DNA from: an uncultured Collinsella sp.
GTDB taxonomy: Bacteria > Actinomycetota > Coriobacteriia > Coriobacteriales > Coriobacteriaceae
DNA length: 42,136 nucleotides
Reading direction: 5' to 3'
NCBI GenBank assembly: GCA_902474645.1
Contig: CABRWN010000001.1
Span: 1-42,136, forward strand
Positions 16,146 through 25,241 of this stretch are shown here, piece after piece. The position numbers and the translations under genes are program-made. The first letter of the stretch is position 1. Every line of letters starts with the position of its first letter. The notes below the pieces were generated by a model. It was not told where the DNA came from. It was given only the letters and a program-made list of their open reading frames with translations, and did no database searches.

Positions 16146-16161
16146 TGTTTCACGTGAAACA
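16146..16161. promoter_or_regulatory. parS site 3
   Basis: This is a third perfect TGTTTCACGTGAAACA, again exactly 39 bp from the previous copy and 39 bp before the parA start. The regular 39-bp phasing (about 3.7 helical turns) is visible directly. Confidence 0.95.
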
Positions 16162-16200
16162 TCCTCCGTTTGACAGCTTTAATACACACCAGGAGGGACC

Positions 16201-17001
16201 GTGGGATTTCGCGACGTTAAGCGTTCTAAGAGCGCAAAAGACACGCGTATAATTGCAATCATCAATCAAAAAGGCGGCGTCGGTAAGTCAACGACAGCTG
16301 TAAATCTTGCAGCAGCACTTGGAGAGCAGGGTCGTAAGACACTGATTGTCGATTTTGATCCACAGGGAAACAGCACCAGTGGATTTGGAATTGAAAAAGA
16401 AGACCTTGATCACTGCATCTATGATGCATTGTTGAATGATGTGCCGGCAGAATCGCTTGTTCTTGATACAAATTGCAAAAAGGTATTTGTAATTCCGGCA
16501 ACAATTCAGCTTGCAGGCGCAGAAATTGAGCTCGTAAGCGCAATTGCTCGTGAAACCCGCCTCAAAGATTTGCTTGAGCCGATTCAGGACGAGTTTGACT
16601 TTATTTTCATTGACTGTCCTCCTTCGCTCGGCCTGCTTACTATCAACGCTTTGACCGCAGCAGACAGCGTTTTGATTCCGATCCAGTGCGAATATTACGC
16701 ACTCGAGGGCGTTACCAAGCTGCTTGAGTCAATGAAGATGGTCAAATCACGGCTGAACAAGGGCTTAGACACCTATGGTGTGCTTATGACCATGTATGAC
16801 TCGCGTACTTCACTATCGAATCAGGTTGTTGAAGAGGTTCAATCGTACTTTGGTGATAAGGCGTTTAAGACGCTAATCCCCCGTACGGTTAAAATCTCCG
16901 AAGCTCCGTCTTTTGGAGAACCGGTAATTACCTATGCACCTCAAAATAAGGGTGCAAAAGCATATATGAACCTTGCAAAAGAGGTGATCAAGCGTGCCTA
17001 G
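16201..17001 (+). CDS. parA: Chromosome partitioning ATPase ParA (Soj)
   Basis: A 266-residue ParA ATPase with the deviant Walker A K-G-G-V-G-K-S-T (24-31), D-P-Q-G-N-S-T and I-D-C-P-P-S-L-G. It binds nucleoid DNA as an ATP dimer and moves ParB-parS complexes. The GTG start has AGGAGGG six bases upstream. Three parS sites immediately upstream suggest that ParB spreading could repress its own operon (inference). The stop overlaps the parB start. Confidence 0.97.
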   Translation: MGFRDVKRSKSAKDTRIIAIINQKGGVGKSTTAVNLAAALGEQGRKTLIVDFDPQGNSTSGFGIEKEDLDHCIYDALLNDVPAESLVLDTNCKKVFVIPATIQLAGAEIELVSAIARETRLKDLLEPIQDEFDFIFIDCPPSLGLLTINALTAADSVLIPIQCEYYALEGVTKLLESMKMVKSRLNKGLDTYGVLMTMYDSRTSLSNQVVEEVQSYFGDKAFKTLIPRTVKISEAPSFGEPVITYAPQNKGAKAYMNLAKEVIKRA

Positions 17002-17899
17002 TGTAAAGAAACGTGGCGGATTGGGACGTGGACTCAATGCTTTGGTCTCAGAGGCCGAGTATGAGACCGGCGGTTCGGCTGCATCGGCTTCAAATGCAGC
17101 ATCTGAAACAAAACTACCTATTGAGGATATCGTTCCCAACCCTAATCAGCCGCGAATTCACTTTAACGAAACTGAACTTCGCGAGTTGAGCGAGTCAATC
17201 CAAGAACATGGCGTTTTGCAGCCGCTTTTGGTTCGCAAGCATGGAAACGGCTATGAGATCATCGCTGGTGAGCGTCGTTACCAGGCATCAAAGCTTGCTG
17301 GTCTTGAGGAACTGCCTGTCATCATTAAAGAAGTTAATGATGAAGAGATGTTGGCTCTTGCTCTTATCGAAAACCTTCAGCGTTCTGATCTGAATCCCGT
17401 CGAAGAGGCTAAGGGCTATCGCCAACTCATTGATGCCAGCGGGATGACCCAGGAGGCATTGTCGAAGGCAGTAAGCAAGTCACGCTCTGCAATTACAAAC
17501 TCGCTGCGTCTTCTCGATCTCCCCGAAGTAGTTCAGCAGATGATTTTTGAGGGCAAACTTACTGCTGGTCATGCACGTGCGATTCTTGCAGTTCCCTATG
17601 AGGACGCGCGTATTCGACTTGCAGAGAAAGTTGTTACAGAGGGCCTTTCCGTAAGAGCGACAGAAAATCTTGCTCCGTTGTTTTCTGCCGGAGAGACACC
17701 TAAGACGCCAAGGCCTGCAACGCCTCAGTCCTTTAAAAAGGCTGCCCGTGTGCTTCGTCAGGTATTTAATACCAACGTGCGTGTGAAGAGCTCGCGTGGA
17801 AAGAATAAGATTGAGATTGAGTTTAAAGACGAGGAAGAGCTCTCTCGTATTCTTGGCGAAATGATTCAGTTTGATCAAGGAGGCCAAGATGAGGAATAA
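16994..17899 (+). CDS. parB: Chromosome partitioning protein ParB (Spo0J), CTPase
   Basis: A 301-residue ParB. A basic N-terminus (K-K-R-G-G-L-G-R-G-L) matches the usual ParA-stimulating motif. I-V-P-N-P-N-Q-P-R opens the ParB/Srx CTP-binding domain, which includes G-E-R-R-Y (about 92-96). The helix-turn-helix region around M-T-Q-E-A-L-S-K-A-V-S-K-S-R-S binds parS. The C-terminal dimer domain has N-K-I-E-I-E-F. GTG start overlapping the parA stop by eight bases indicates coupling. Its targets are the adjacent parS sites. Confidence 0.97.
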   Translation: MPSVKKRGGLGRGLNALVSEAEYETGGSAASASNAASETKLPIEDIVPNPNQPRIHFNETELRELSESIQEHGVLQPLLVRKHGNGYEIIAGERRYQASKLAGLEELPVIIKEVNDEEMLALALIENLQRSDLNPVEEAKGYRQLIDASGMTQEALSKAVSKSRSAITNSLRLLDLPEVVQQMIFEGKLTAGHARAILAVPYEDARIRLAEKVVTEGLSVRATENLAPLFSAGETPKTPRPATPQSFKKAARVLRQVFNTNVRVKSSRGKNKIEIEFKDEEELSRILGEMIQFDQGGQDEE

Positions 17900-18143
17900 G
17901 ATTTTAACAGCGATTGCATTGGTGACGACTGTCGCGGCTGGTGCCTTTGCTGGCTATAAGATCGCGACAGACGATGAACTTCGAGGTCGTTTGCTTCGTG
18001 GCGCGCAAGATATCGTCGATACTTCCAAAAAGAAAATGGATGTTATGACGGAAGATGTTGCCATGCGTACTGCTCAGGTAACGAAGAATCCCAAGATTAA
18101 TCAAGGTTGGGTCAGCAACCAATGGGAAAATGTAGGCTATTAG
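17889..18143 (+). CDS. Small membrane-anchored protein downstream of parB
   Basis: An 84-residue protein whose ATG lies inside the last codons of parB, with AAGGAGG eight bases upstream. Residues 5-25 are hydrophobic (I-A-L-V-T-T-V-A-A-G-A-F-A-G-Y-K-I-A), followed by a charged helical stretch. The layout resembles YtxH-type proteins, but I cannot confirm the family. The tail contains W-V-S-N-Q-W-E-N-V. Overlap with parB predicts synthesis together with the partition proteins, so a role at the membrane near the origin is possible. No function is known to me. Confidence 0.7.
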   Translation: MRNKILTAIALVTTVAAGAFAGYKIATDDELRGRLLRGAQDIVDTSKKKMDVMTEDVAMRTAQVTKNPKINQGWVSNQWENVGY

Positions 18144-18152
18144 GTACCTAAC
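18140..18152. repeat. Palindrome TTAGGTACCTAA, second copy
   Basis: This is the same TTAGGTACCTAAC 13-mer as at 14636-14648. Here it includes the TAG stop of the small gene. Confidence 0.55.
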
Positions 18153-18171
18153 AATTACTCAGCATATTTTG

Positions 18172-18207
18172 AGGGGTCCTTGTCTGATTCATGAGACAAG
18201 GACCCCT
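18172..18207 (+). terminator. Terminator of the parAB unit
   Basis: AGGGGTCCTTGTCT and AGACAAGGACCCCT pair over 14 bases around gattcatg. The T-run after it is interrupted (tattttgg). Confidence 0.8.
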
Positions 18208-18268
18208 TATTTTGGCCGTAAAAAATGGGACAGGTAGCAGCTGATTCAAATTTAAGGTCAATAAATGA

Positions 18269-18305
18269 AACGACCCCGGTTGCATATTCTGTAACCGGGG
18301 TCGTT
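18269..18305 (-). terminator. Terminator downstream of rlmN, possibly bidirectional
   Basis: AACGACCCCGGTT and AACCGGGGTCGTT pair perfectly over 13 bp around an 11-base loop. Read on the minus strand it follows rlmN by about 38 bp and is followed by TTCATTTATT. Confidence 0.75.
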
Positions 18306-18308
18306 CGA

Positions 18309-18324
18309 TGTTTCACATGAAACG
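18309..18324. promoter_or_regulatory. Degenerate parS-like site
   Basis: TGTTTCACATGAAACG differs from parS at two positions (central G to A, last A to G). It lies 19 bp from the rlmN stop, 2.1 kb after the triple parS. The central change breaks the CACGTG core, so binding may be weak. Confidence 0.45.
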
Positions 18325-18342
18325 TTTTGGGATGCGACTCCC

Positions 18343-19395
18343 CTATGCGTTCTTCTGAACTTTGAAGCGCTGCTTCAGCTGTCCGCAAGCGGCGTCAATA
18401 TCGTTACCACGGGAGTTACGAATCGTGGTCTCGATGCCACGGGACTCAAGACGACGTTGAAGATCCTCAACCTTATGAATCGGCGACGGCTTGAGCGGGC
18501 TACCCTCGATGTCGTTAAGCTGAATGAGGTTAACGTGGCACAGCGTTCCCTCACAGAAGTCGCAGAGCGCCTGCATTTCCGGATTCGTATCGTTGACGCC
18601 TTCGATCATGGCATACTCATAGGTCGGGCGGCGGCCGGTCTTCTCGGTGTAGAGCTGAAGCGCTTCGTGAAGGCGAAGCAGCGTGTACTTCTTAACACCA
18701 GGCATGAGCTTATTGCGCGTCGACTGGATGGCGGAATGCAGGGAAACGGCAAGCGTGAACTGCTCGGGGATGTCGGCAAATTTGCGAATACCGGGAATAA
18801 CGCCGCTGGTAGAGACGGTGAGGTGACGAGCGCCGATACCGATGCCATCGGGGTCGTTGAGGGTTCGCAGCGCCTTGAGAACCTCGTCGTAGTTGGCAAA
18901 CGGCTCGCCCTGGCCCATGAAGACTACGCTCGTGGCGCGCTCGCCAAAGTCGTTGGATACATGAAGTACCTGGTCGACGATCTCTTGAGCGGTCAGAGAG
19001 CGCTTGAGGCCGTTGAGACCGGTAGCGCAAAAGGCACAGCCCATGCCACAGCCTGCCTGGGTGGAAACGCAGACGGAAAGTTTGTTACGACGGGGCATGC
19101 CGACGGTCTCGACGGAAACGCCGTCGTGGTACTCGAGCAGATACTTGCGAGAGCCATCTTTGGAAACCTGCTTGGTGAGTTCAGTCGGCGTGTCAAAGGC
19201 AAAAGCCTCTTTAAGCTGCTCGCGGAAAGCCTTGGGAAGGTTGGTCATATCGTCAAACGAACAAACGTTCTTCTCAAAGACCCATTCGTTGAGCTGCTTC
19301 GCGCGGAAGGCGGGCTGGCCAAGCTCGGCCACGAGCTCGCGAATATCGTTTTGGCTCAAGTCGCGAATGTCCTGAGATTTAGTCCTGGGATTCAT
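18343..19395 (-). CDS. rlmN: Dual-specificity 23S rRNA/tRNA adenine-C2 methyltransferase RlmN
   Basis: A 350-residue radical-SAM enzyme that methylates C2 of A2503 in 23S rRNA and A37 in some tRNAs. The [4Fe-4S] motif C-G-M-G-C-A-F-C is preceded by S-V-C-V-S-T-Q-A-G. G-Q-G-E-P-F-A-N-Y, S-T-S-G-V-I-P-G-I and L-A-V-S-L-H-S-A follow in the family order. The C-terminal N-S-R-G-N-D-I-D-A-A-C-G-Q-L carries the second catalytic Cys. ATG at 19395 with AAAGG upstream. It is a single gene on the minus strand, divergent from ddl. Confidence 0.97.
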   Translation of the reverse strand: MNPRTKSQDIRDLSQNDIRELVAELGQPAFRAKQLNEWVFEKNVCSFDDMTNLPKAFREQLKEAFAFDTPTELTKQVSKDGSRKYLLEYHDGVSVETVGMPRRNKLSVCVSTQAGCGMGCAFCATGLNGLKRSLTAQEIVDQVLHVSNDFGERATSVVFMGQGEPFANYDEVLKALRTLNDPDGIGIGARHLTVSTSGVIPGIRKFADIPEQFTLAVSLHSAIQSTRNKLMPGVKKYTLLRLHEALQLYTEKTGRRPTYEYAMIEGVNDTNPEMQALCDFCEGTLCHVNLIQLNDIEGSPLKPSPIHKVEDLQRRLESRGIETTIRNSRGNDIDAACGQLKQRFKVQKNA

Positions 19396-19410
19396 GGAAG
19401 CCTTTCGATT

Positions 19411-19440
19411 TTGGGGAAACGTAGAGGGTATCGCTACAAT
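19411..19440 (+). promoter_or_regulatory. Putative ddl promoter
   Basis: TTGGGG (19411-19416) and TACAAT (19435-19440) are spaced 18 bp apart, ending 40 bp before the ddl start. The -10 is good and the -35 moderate. Confidence 0.5.
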
Positions 19441-19480
19441 ATGGTATCAGCTGCAGAAATTATAGAGGAGGAGTCTGCCC

Positions 19481-20446
19481 ATGCCGGGTAAAAGCCTAGA
19501 GAACATGCACGTAGCGGTCTTGGCGGGCGGTCATTCCGCTGAGCGCGAGATCTCGCTCAATTCGGGAAAGAACGTCGTGGTTGCCTTGAAGGAGGCCGGC
19601 TACACTTCGGTGGAGCTGCTCGACACGGCTGCCGATGATTTTATGGTAACCATGGCGACCGGCGGCTTTGACGTGGCGTTTATCGCCATGCACGGTGCCG
19701 GCGGCGAGGATGGCGCCATGCAGGGCGCCATGGAGACCCTGGGTATCCCCTACACGGCCTCGGGCGTGCTTGCCAGCGCCTGCGGTGCCGACAAGGAGGT
19801 CTCTAAGCTCTTGTACGCCAAGGCGGGCATCCCCATTGCCCCCGGCCTCGCGCTCGAGGTGGGCGATGAAGTCGATATCGATCATATCGTCGAGGTTTGT
19901 GGCGAGCGCTGCTTTGTGAAGCCGGCCGTCAACGGTTCCAGCTATGGCATTTCCCTGGTCCATGAGCCCTCCGAGCTGCCCGCGGCAATCGCCAAGGCGT
20001 TTGAGTACGGCGACAAAGTGCTGGTCGAGAAGTGCATCGAGGGTACCGAGATCACCGTCGGCGTGTACGGCGAGGACGACGTGCGCGCTCTGCCGATTGT
20101 CGAGATTCGTAAGCCCAAGGACTGCGAGTTCTACGATCTGGACGTGAAGTATGTCGACCCTACGGACATCCATCGCATTCCGGCGCAGATTTCACCCGAG
20201 AATTACACTCGCGCTCAGGAGCTTGCCTGCGCTGCTCACAAGGCCCTCGGTTGCCTGGGTATCTCGCGCAGCGACTTTATTGTGAGTGAGGACGGCCCCG
20301 TCATCCTCGAGACCAATACCATTCCCGGCATGACCGATACGTCGCTGTATCCGGATGAGATCCGCCACACCGACGACATGACGTTCCCGCAGGTCTGTGA
20401 CAGCCTGATCCGTATGGGCCTTCGTCGAGCGGGCATTGCATGCTAA
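19481..20446 (+). CDS. ddl: D-alanine-D-alanine ligase
   Basis: A 321-residue ATP-grasp enzyme that joins two D-Ala for peptidoglycan. The N-terminus has V-L-A-G-G-H-S-A-E-R-E-I-S, the middle M-H-G-A-G-G-E-D-G-A-M-Q-G, and the ATP-grasp part K-P-A-V-N-G-S-S-Y-G-I-S and Y-D-L-D-V-K-Y. The C-terminal L-E-T-N-T-I-P-G-M-T-D-T-S-L-Y-P completes the active site. The region corresponding to the Tyr/Phe vancomycin-related position reads Y-D-L-D. ATG with GAGGAGG upstream. Its end overlaps the start of the helicase gene by seven bases. Confidence 0.96.
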   Translation: MPGKSLENMHVAVLAGGHSAEREISLNSGKNVVVALKEAGYTSVELLDTAADDFMVTMATGGFDVAFIAMHGAGGEDGAMQGAMETLGIPYTASGVLASACGADKEVSKLLYAKAGIPIAPGLALEVGDEVDIDHIVEVCGERCFVKPAVNGSSYGISLVHEPSELPAAIAKAFEYGDKVLVEKCIEGTEITVGVYGEDDVRALPIVEIRKPKDCEFYDLDVKYVDPTDIHRIPAQISPENYTRAQELACAAHKALGCLGISRSDFIVSEDGPVILETNTIPGMTDTSLYPDEIRHTDDMTFPQVCDSLIRMGLRRAGIAC

Positions 20447-23318
20447 TCGAGGACGCGGTTTCGTCAGGAACGCCGCAGTTTGTCATCGACTCCTATGCCA
20501 CGCTTGCCGAACGCGCCAAAACGCAGTCCTTCGGCCTTATCGAGGAAGATGTGATCGTCCTCGATACCGAGACCACAGGTCTTTCGGTGCAGGACAATGA
20601 GCTGATCGAGATCTCGGCGGCCCGTCTTTCGGGCCGCGAGATCGTCGACCGCTTCGATACCTTCGTGCATCCCAAACAGCTGATTCCCGCCGAGATTACC
20701 GAGCTCACGAGCATTACAAATGCCGATGTGGCAGATGCCCCGTCGGCCGTTGAGGCCGTAGCCGCTCTCGCCGATTTTGTCGGTGGTTGCCCGGTAATCG
20801 CACATAACGCCACGTTCGACCGCTCGTTTATCGAGTCGGTCAAAGGCGGCGTCAGCGTGAGCGATATTTGGATCGATTCGCTGGCGCTGTCGCGCATCGC
20901 GCTTCCGCGCCTGGCCTCGCACAAGCTGTCTTTTATGGCCGATCTGTTTGGCTGTGACTCGGTATCACACCGTGCCAATGCCGACGTCGACGCCCTGTGT
21001 GGCGTATGGCGCGTGTTGCTCGTGGCACTCACCGACTTGCCCCAGGGCCTCATGGCGCGCCTAGCCGACATGCATCCGGACGTGCCTTGGTCCTATCGTC
21101 CAATCTTCTCATTCTTGGCGGGGCAGAACCCTGGTTCTATCTTCTCTCTCAGCGCCGCTCGTGCTGACGTTCTCAAGGCCGATCGCGCCGACGATCGGGT
21201 GGACGCCGACGAACTGCCGGTCCTCAAGATGCCGAGTCGTGAGGAGATTGAGGCAGACTATGCGCCGGGTGGCCTGGTCAATCGCATGTATCCCACCTAC
21301 GAGCCGCGTGATGAGCAGATCGCGATGGCGCTCGAGGTCCGCGATGCGCTGGTCACGGGCACTCATCGTGTAATTGAGGCGGGCACAGGCGTCGGCAAAT
21401 CGATGGCCTATCTGGTGCCTTTTGCCGAGGCAGCACGCCGTAACAACATCACGGTTGGTATTGCGACCAAATCGAACAATCTTGCCGACCAGCTCATGTA
21501 CCATGAGCTGCCAAAACTTGCCGAGCAACTGGACGGTGGTCTGTCATTTTGCGCTCTCAAGGGCTATGACCACTATCCGTGCCTGCGCAAGCTTGAGCGC
21601 ATGAGCCGAGGCCAGGTCGAGATTACCACCAAGCGCGATCCGGCGGACACGCTCACGGCGGTCGCGGTCATTAACCAGCCGATGGCGACCTCGACTCGCT
21701 CGGCATTCGGTGGCGCAGCGTCAACCGTCCCGACTTTACGACGGCCTCGCGCGAGTGTGCTCGTCGCCTCTGCCCGTTTTTCCCTGACAAATGTTTGGTC
21801 CACGGCGCTCGACGTCGTGCGGCGCATGCCGACGTGGTGGTCACCAATCATTCCCTGCTGTTCCGCAATGTCGCGGCCGAGGGCAGGATTTTACCTCCGA
21901 TTCGTCATTGGGTAATCGACGAGGCCCATTCCATCGAGCGCGAGGCGCGCCGTCAGTGGGCGCGCGTGGTGTCGGCGGACGAATCACGCGTTCTGTTTGA
22001 GCGCCTGGGTGGCTCGAGCACCGGCGCGCTAAGCCAGGTTTCCCGTGATTTGGCAACCTCCGAGGGCTCTACGCTCTACCTGGGCCTTACTGCCAAGGCG
22101 ACGTCGATGGTTGCGCGCGCGAGCATGGCAATCGCCGACGTGTTCGATGGCGTTCGCGAGCTCGGTCGCCGTGCCCGTGGGGGTTATGACAATGCCAATC
22201 TATGGATTGGCCCCGAGTTGCGCGAATCTGACGACTGGCATGATTTCTTACAGTCGGCCTACACTGCCATCGACGCATTGGAACAAGCTGACAAGAGCGT
22301 CGACGCGCTGGTGCAAGCCGTCGCCGCCGACAAGCCCGAGGTTGTTGTCGACCTGGGCGATATCTCGCGCCGCCTGCACGAGCTGGCCGAGAACCTCAAA
22401 CTCATCATCGACGGCACCGATGAACACTACGTGTATTCGCTGCAGGTCAATCGCAGGCTGCGTGCCGGCGGAGAGTCAATGACCGCAGAGCGCATCGACA
22501 TTGGCGAGGCCTTGGCAACCGAGTGGCTGCCCGAGGTTCACACGGCTATCTTTGCCTCGGCGACCATGACGGTGTCCAAAAGCTTTGAACACTTTAACCA
22601 CGCGGTCGGCCTCGATCGCATTGGTGCTTCAACATCCACATCGCTGCACTTGGACTCGAGCTACGACTTCGATTCGAACATGGCTGTAGTCGTTGCGGGC
22701 GATATCCCCGATCCGCGCGATCGTGAGAGCTATCTTACGGCGCTCGAGCGCGTGCTGGTCGACGCCCATCTTGCCATGGGCGGATCGGTGCTCACGCTGT
22801 TCACCAATCGGCGCGACATGGAAGACCTGTACGCCCGCGTTGAGCCCAAAATGGCCCGTGCGGGTCTGGAGCTCAACTGCCAGCAGCGCAACTCATCTCC
22901 TCGTCGCCTGCGCGACCGGTTTATCAACGAGCCGACCTCGTCGCTTTTTGCTCTTAAGGCCTTCTGGGAGGGATTCGACGCCAGCGGCGAGACGTTGCGC
23001 TGCGTCATTATTCCCAAGCTGCCGTTCTCGAGCCCCACGGACCCGCTCTCGTGCGAGCGCAACCTGCGCGAAGACCGCGCTTGGGCGCGCTATTCGCTGC
23101 CCGAGGCGGTGCTCGAGGTCAAGCAGGCGGCCGGCCGCCTTATCCGCTCGTCGACCGATTGCGGCGTGCTGATTCTGGCCGACCCGCGCCTGGTGACGAA
23201 GGGCTACGGAAAGAAGTTCTTAACGTCGCTGCCCACGAGCTCCTACCAGCGCATCGAATCGGCGCAGATCGGTCACTATCTGCAACTGTGGCGCACACGT
23301 CACGAGCGGCGGTGCTAA
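20440..23318 (+). CDS. DinG-type helicase with N-terminal DEDDh exonuclease; frameshifted
   Basis: Two frames form one gene. Residues about 40-190 are an exonuclease domain (L-D-T-E-T-T-G-L; H-N-A-T-F-D; H-R-A-N-A-D-V-D-A). Walker A E-A-G-T-G-V-G-K-S lies at about 313-321. After codon 413 (A-V-I-N-Q, 21678) homology continues in another frame (D-G-D-L-D-S-L-G-I-R-W), through the Cys-rich R-E-C-A-R-R-L-C-P segment, D-E-A-H at about 21919 and the C-terminal motifs (A-S-A-T-M-T; F-W-E-G-F-D; Q-A-A-G-R-L-I-R) to TAA at 23318. One missing base near 21679 explains it. Restored length would be about 959 residues. DinG-family enzymes unwind R-loops and damaged DNA, some with a Cys-bound Fe-S cluster. 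The start overlaps ddl. A sequencing error is as likely as a real mutation. Confidence 0.85.
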
Positions 23319-24232
23319 AGCGGACAGACGAGGGTTTTTGCCATATCGCACAGACGCTTTGACAGGGCGGGGTCATCCAAGATGCGGATGGCTCCGCCCG
23401 CTGCGATTATCTGGCTCAGTAGCCAACGCTCGGAGCCGTAATGCACGGTTACCGTTGCCATGTCTGCCCCGCTGCGCTCGATTAGGGTGATGCCGGCCCA
23501 GTCCAGATGCTCCGCCATATCGAATGGCATCAAGAGCTTTGCGCTACGCTGCGTCCGGGCAAGGGAATCGTGGAGGGATGCGACGCCCGGTGTGTGAGGC
23601 ACGACGGAGTCTTCCGTCAAGGTGAGTCCCTCGATTTTATCCATGCGATAGGTGCGCTGCTCATCGACCGCGATGTCCCAGGCAATCAGGTATGTTTGGT
23701 CGCCGTTTACCGTAATGCGCAAGGGGTCGACCAGACGCTCGCGTGGCCGCGCATCGTCCATCGAGCGATACGAGATGCGGCAACGAACACCGTCCTGAAT
23801 GGCGCAGCTCAGCTGCTGCCAGTGCGACCCGTGGTTGACGGTGTCAAAGACGCGCTGGTTATAGCCGAGCTCTTCGGGCAGAAGGGCATGTCGAATCCGA
23901 GCTGCCGTCTGCGGCTCGATCCCCAACGATTCAAGTTCATGGTTGAGCACAGCGCCTTCGGCGGCACTCAGGCGCAGCGGTAGCACACGTCCGGCGTCAC
24001 CGGTGAGGACCACACGCTCGCCGTGGCATTCGCAGATGATGCGCGCACCCGATTCTCGGTCCGCGAGCGTCGAGACGATCTCGAGAATCTCGTCGAGCGA
24101 CGCCCCCGTGATGTCAAAGCGGCTGCAAATCTCGGTTCGTGTCATGCCGCCATCGCCGGCGGCGTAGAGGGCCTCCATGATGTCGATGGCGCGCGAGAGT
24201 CTCTGCTCGCTGGTGAGTTTACGCACGGGCAT
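23315..24232 (-). CDS. WYL-domain transcriptional regulator (PafC-like)
   Basis: About 305 residues. An N-terminal winged helix (S-R-A-I-D-I-M-E-A-L; T-R-T-E-I-C-S-R-F-D-I-T-G-A-S) is followed by a WYL domain around R-I-S-Y-R-S-M-D-D-A and V-D-P-L-R-I-T-V-N-G-D-Q-T-Y-L-I-A-W-D. R-T-Y-R-M-D-K-I-E-G-L completes the ligand-contact pattern. In actinobacteria, tandem PafB and PafC form the LexA-independent DNA-damage activator (known). The chosen ATG at 24232 has GGA further upstream; a TTG at 24253 is an alternative. It overlaps the upstream WYL gene, and its stop overlaps the stop of the convergent helicase gene by three bases. Confidence 0.85.
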   Translation of the reverse strand: MPVRKLTSEQRLSRAIDIMEALYAAGDGGMTRTEICSRFDITGASLDEILEIVSTLADRESGARIICECHGERVVLTGDAGRVLPLRLSAAEGAVLNHELESLGIEPQTAARIRHALLPEELGYNQRVFDTVNHGSHWQQLSCAIQDGVRCRISYRSMDDARPRERLVDPLRITVNGDQTYLIAWDIAVDEQRTYRMDKIEGLTLTEDSVVPHTPGVASLHDSLARTQRSAKLLMPFDMAEHLDWAGITLIERSGADMATVTVHYGSERWLLSQIIAAGGAIRILDDPALSKRLCDMAKTLVCPL

Positions 24233-25241
24233 GCTCGTGCACCGTCCTTTCAATGAGGTGGTTCCACGCCTGCTTGAGCGATTTGGGGGCCATGGGCCTC
24301 ATGCCGTCCATGGCGTGGGCCATGCAAAATGAGGCGGCGGCTTCAAGATCGCGCACGTCAACGGTCCAGGTCCATCCCGCATCGGTGTGCGCGAGTTGGC
24401 CTCGCCCGCGCGTGAGGCCGTTGATCATATCGATCTGCGTCTGAGGACCGAACGAGAACGTGGCTGCAACGGGCGGTCGGTCGGCAAAATCGAATTCAAA
24501 GAACAGATAGTCGTTGAGATTGAAGTCTGCAGGGATGGCGTAGGCCTTCGAAGGACGCCAAGCGCGAACGATACGGTCGCAGCGGAATGTCCTGATGTCG
24601 TCGGTGGCATTGTCGAGGCCGCAGAAGTACGCCATGCCCTCGCGCTCGAACATGCCGTAGACGCAGACGGTACGTTCTTTCTGCTCGCCGCGTCCGTTCT
24701 GATATAAAAATCGCAGCGCGCATCGCTCGGCAAAGGCGCTCCATACCGCATCGACGGTGGGAGAGCGGCGGATCGGTGCTTCGTCCACCGCCGACATGCC
24801 GGTGAGGTAGGCAATTTTGGAGCGAATATCGGCAAGCGGCGCGGCAAAGGTGGAAGAGCCGGCCGCTAGCGTCTGGTCGATGGCGTTGAGTAGGATGTCG
24901 GCGTCGTCTGCGGTGATGAGGCCACCTGCTGCAAGCGCGTGCTCGCGGTCGATTGTCCACGAGCTTTCCTCGGTCTCCTGCGCACCGGAGGGGCGAACTT
25001 CCTTGATTAAGATGCCACGCTCGAGCAGTTTGTCACGATCGCGCCGAAACTTGCGCTTATCCGAGTCGATGTTGCCCGAGCCATATCCCAGGTCAGAATC
25101 CAAGACGATCTGCTCGGTCGTCAGCGGTTCGGGGGAGCTGTTGAGCACAAAGAAAAGGTTGAGGATGCGCTGAGCCGTTTTATCGAAACCGGGCTCCGAA
25201 CTTCCCTTTTTAATTGTCGCGGTCGCGTCGCTTGCCGTCAT
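24219..25241 (-). CDS. WYL-domain transcriptional regulator (PafB-like)
   Basis: A 340-residue protein. N-terminal helix-turn-helix (R-I-L-N-L-F-F-V-L-N-S-S; L-T-T-E-Q-I-V; D-S-D-K-R-K-F-R-R-D-R-D-K-L) is followed by a WYL domain around C-A-L-R-F-L-Y-Q-N-G-R-G and R-T-V-C-V-Y-G-M-F-E-R-E-G-M-A-Y-F-C-G. R-T-F-R-C-D-R-I and a C-terminal WCX-like region come after. GAGGA lies upstream of the ATG. It overlaps the next WYL gene by 14 bp, so the pair is a two-gene operon. A shared role in DNA-damage response is inferred from family and from the neighbouring DinG-type helicase. Confidence 0.85.
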   Translation of the reverse strand: MTASDATATIKKGSSEPGFDKTAQRILNLFFVLNSSPEPLTTEQIVLDSDLGYGSGNIDSDKRKFRRDRDKLLERGILIKEVRPSGAQETEESSWTIDREHALAAGGLITADDADILLNAIDQTLAAGSSTFAAPLADIRSKIAYLTGMSAVDEAPIRRSPTVDAVWSAFAERCALRFLYQNGRGEQKERTVCVYGMFEREGMAYFCGLDNATDDIRTFRCDRIVRAWRPSKAYAIPADFNLNDYLFFEFDFADRPPVAATFSFGPQTQIDMINGLTRGRGQLAHTDAGWTWTVDVRDLEAAASFCMAHAMDGMRPMAPKSLKQAWNHLIERTVHEHARA

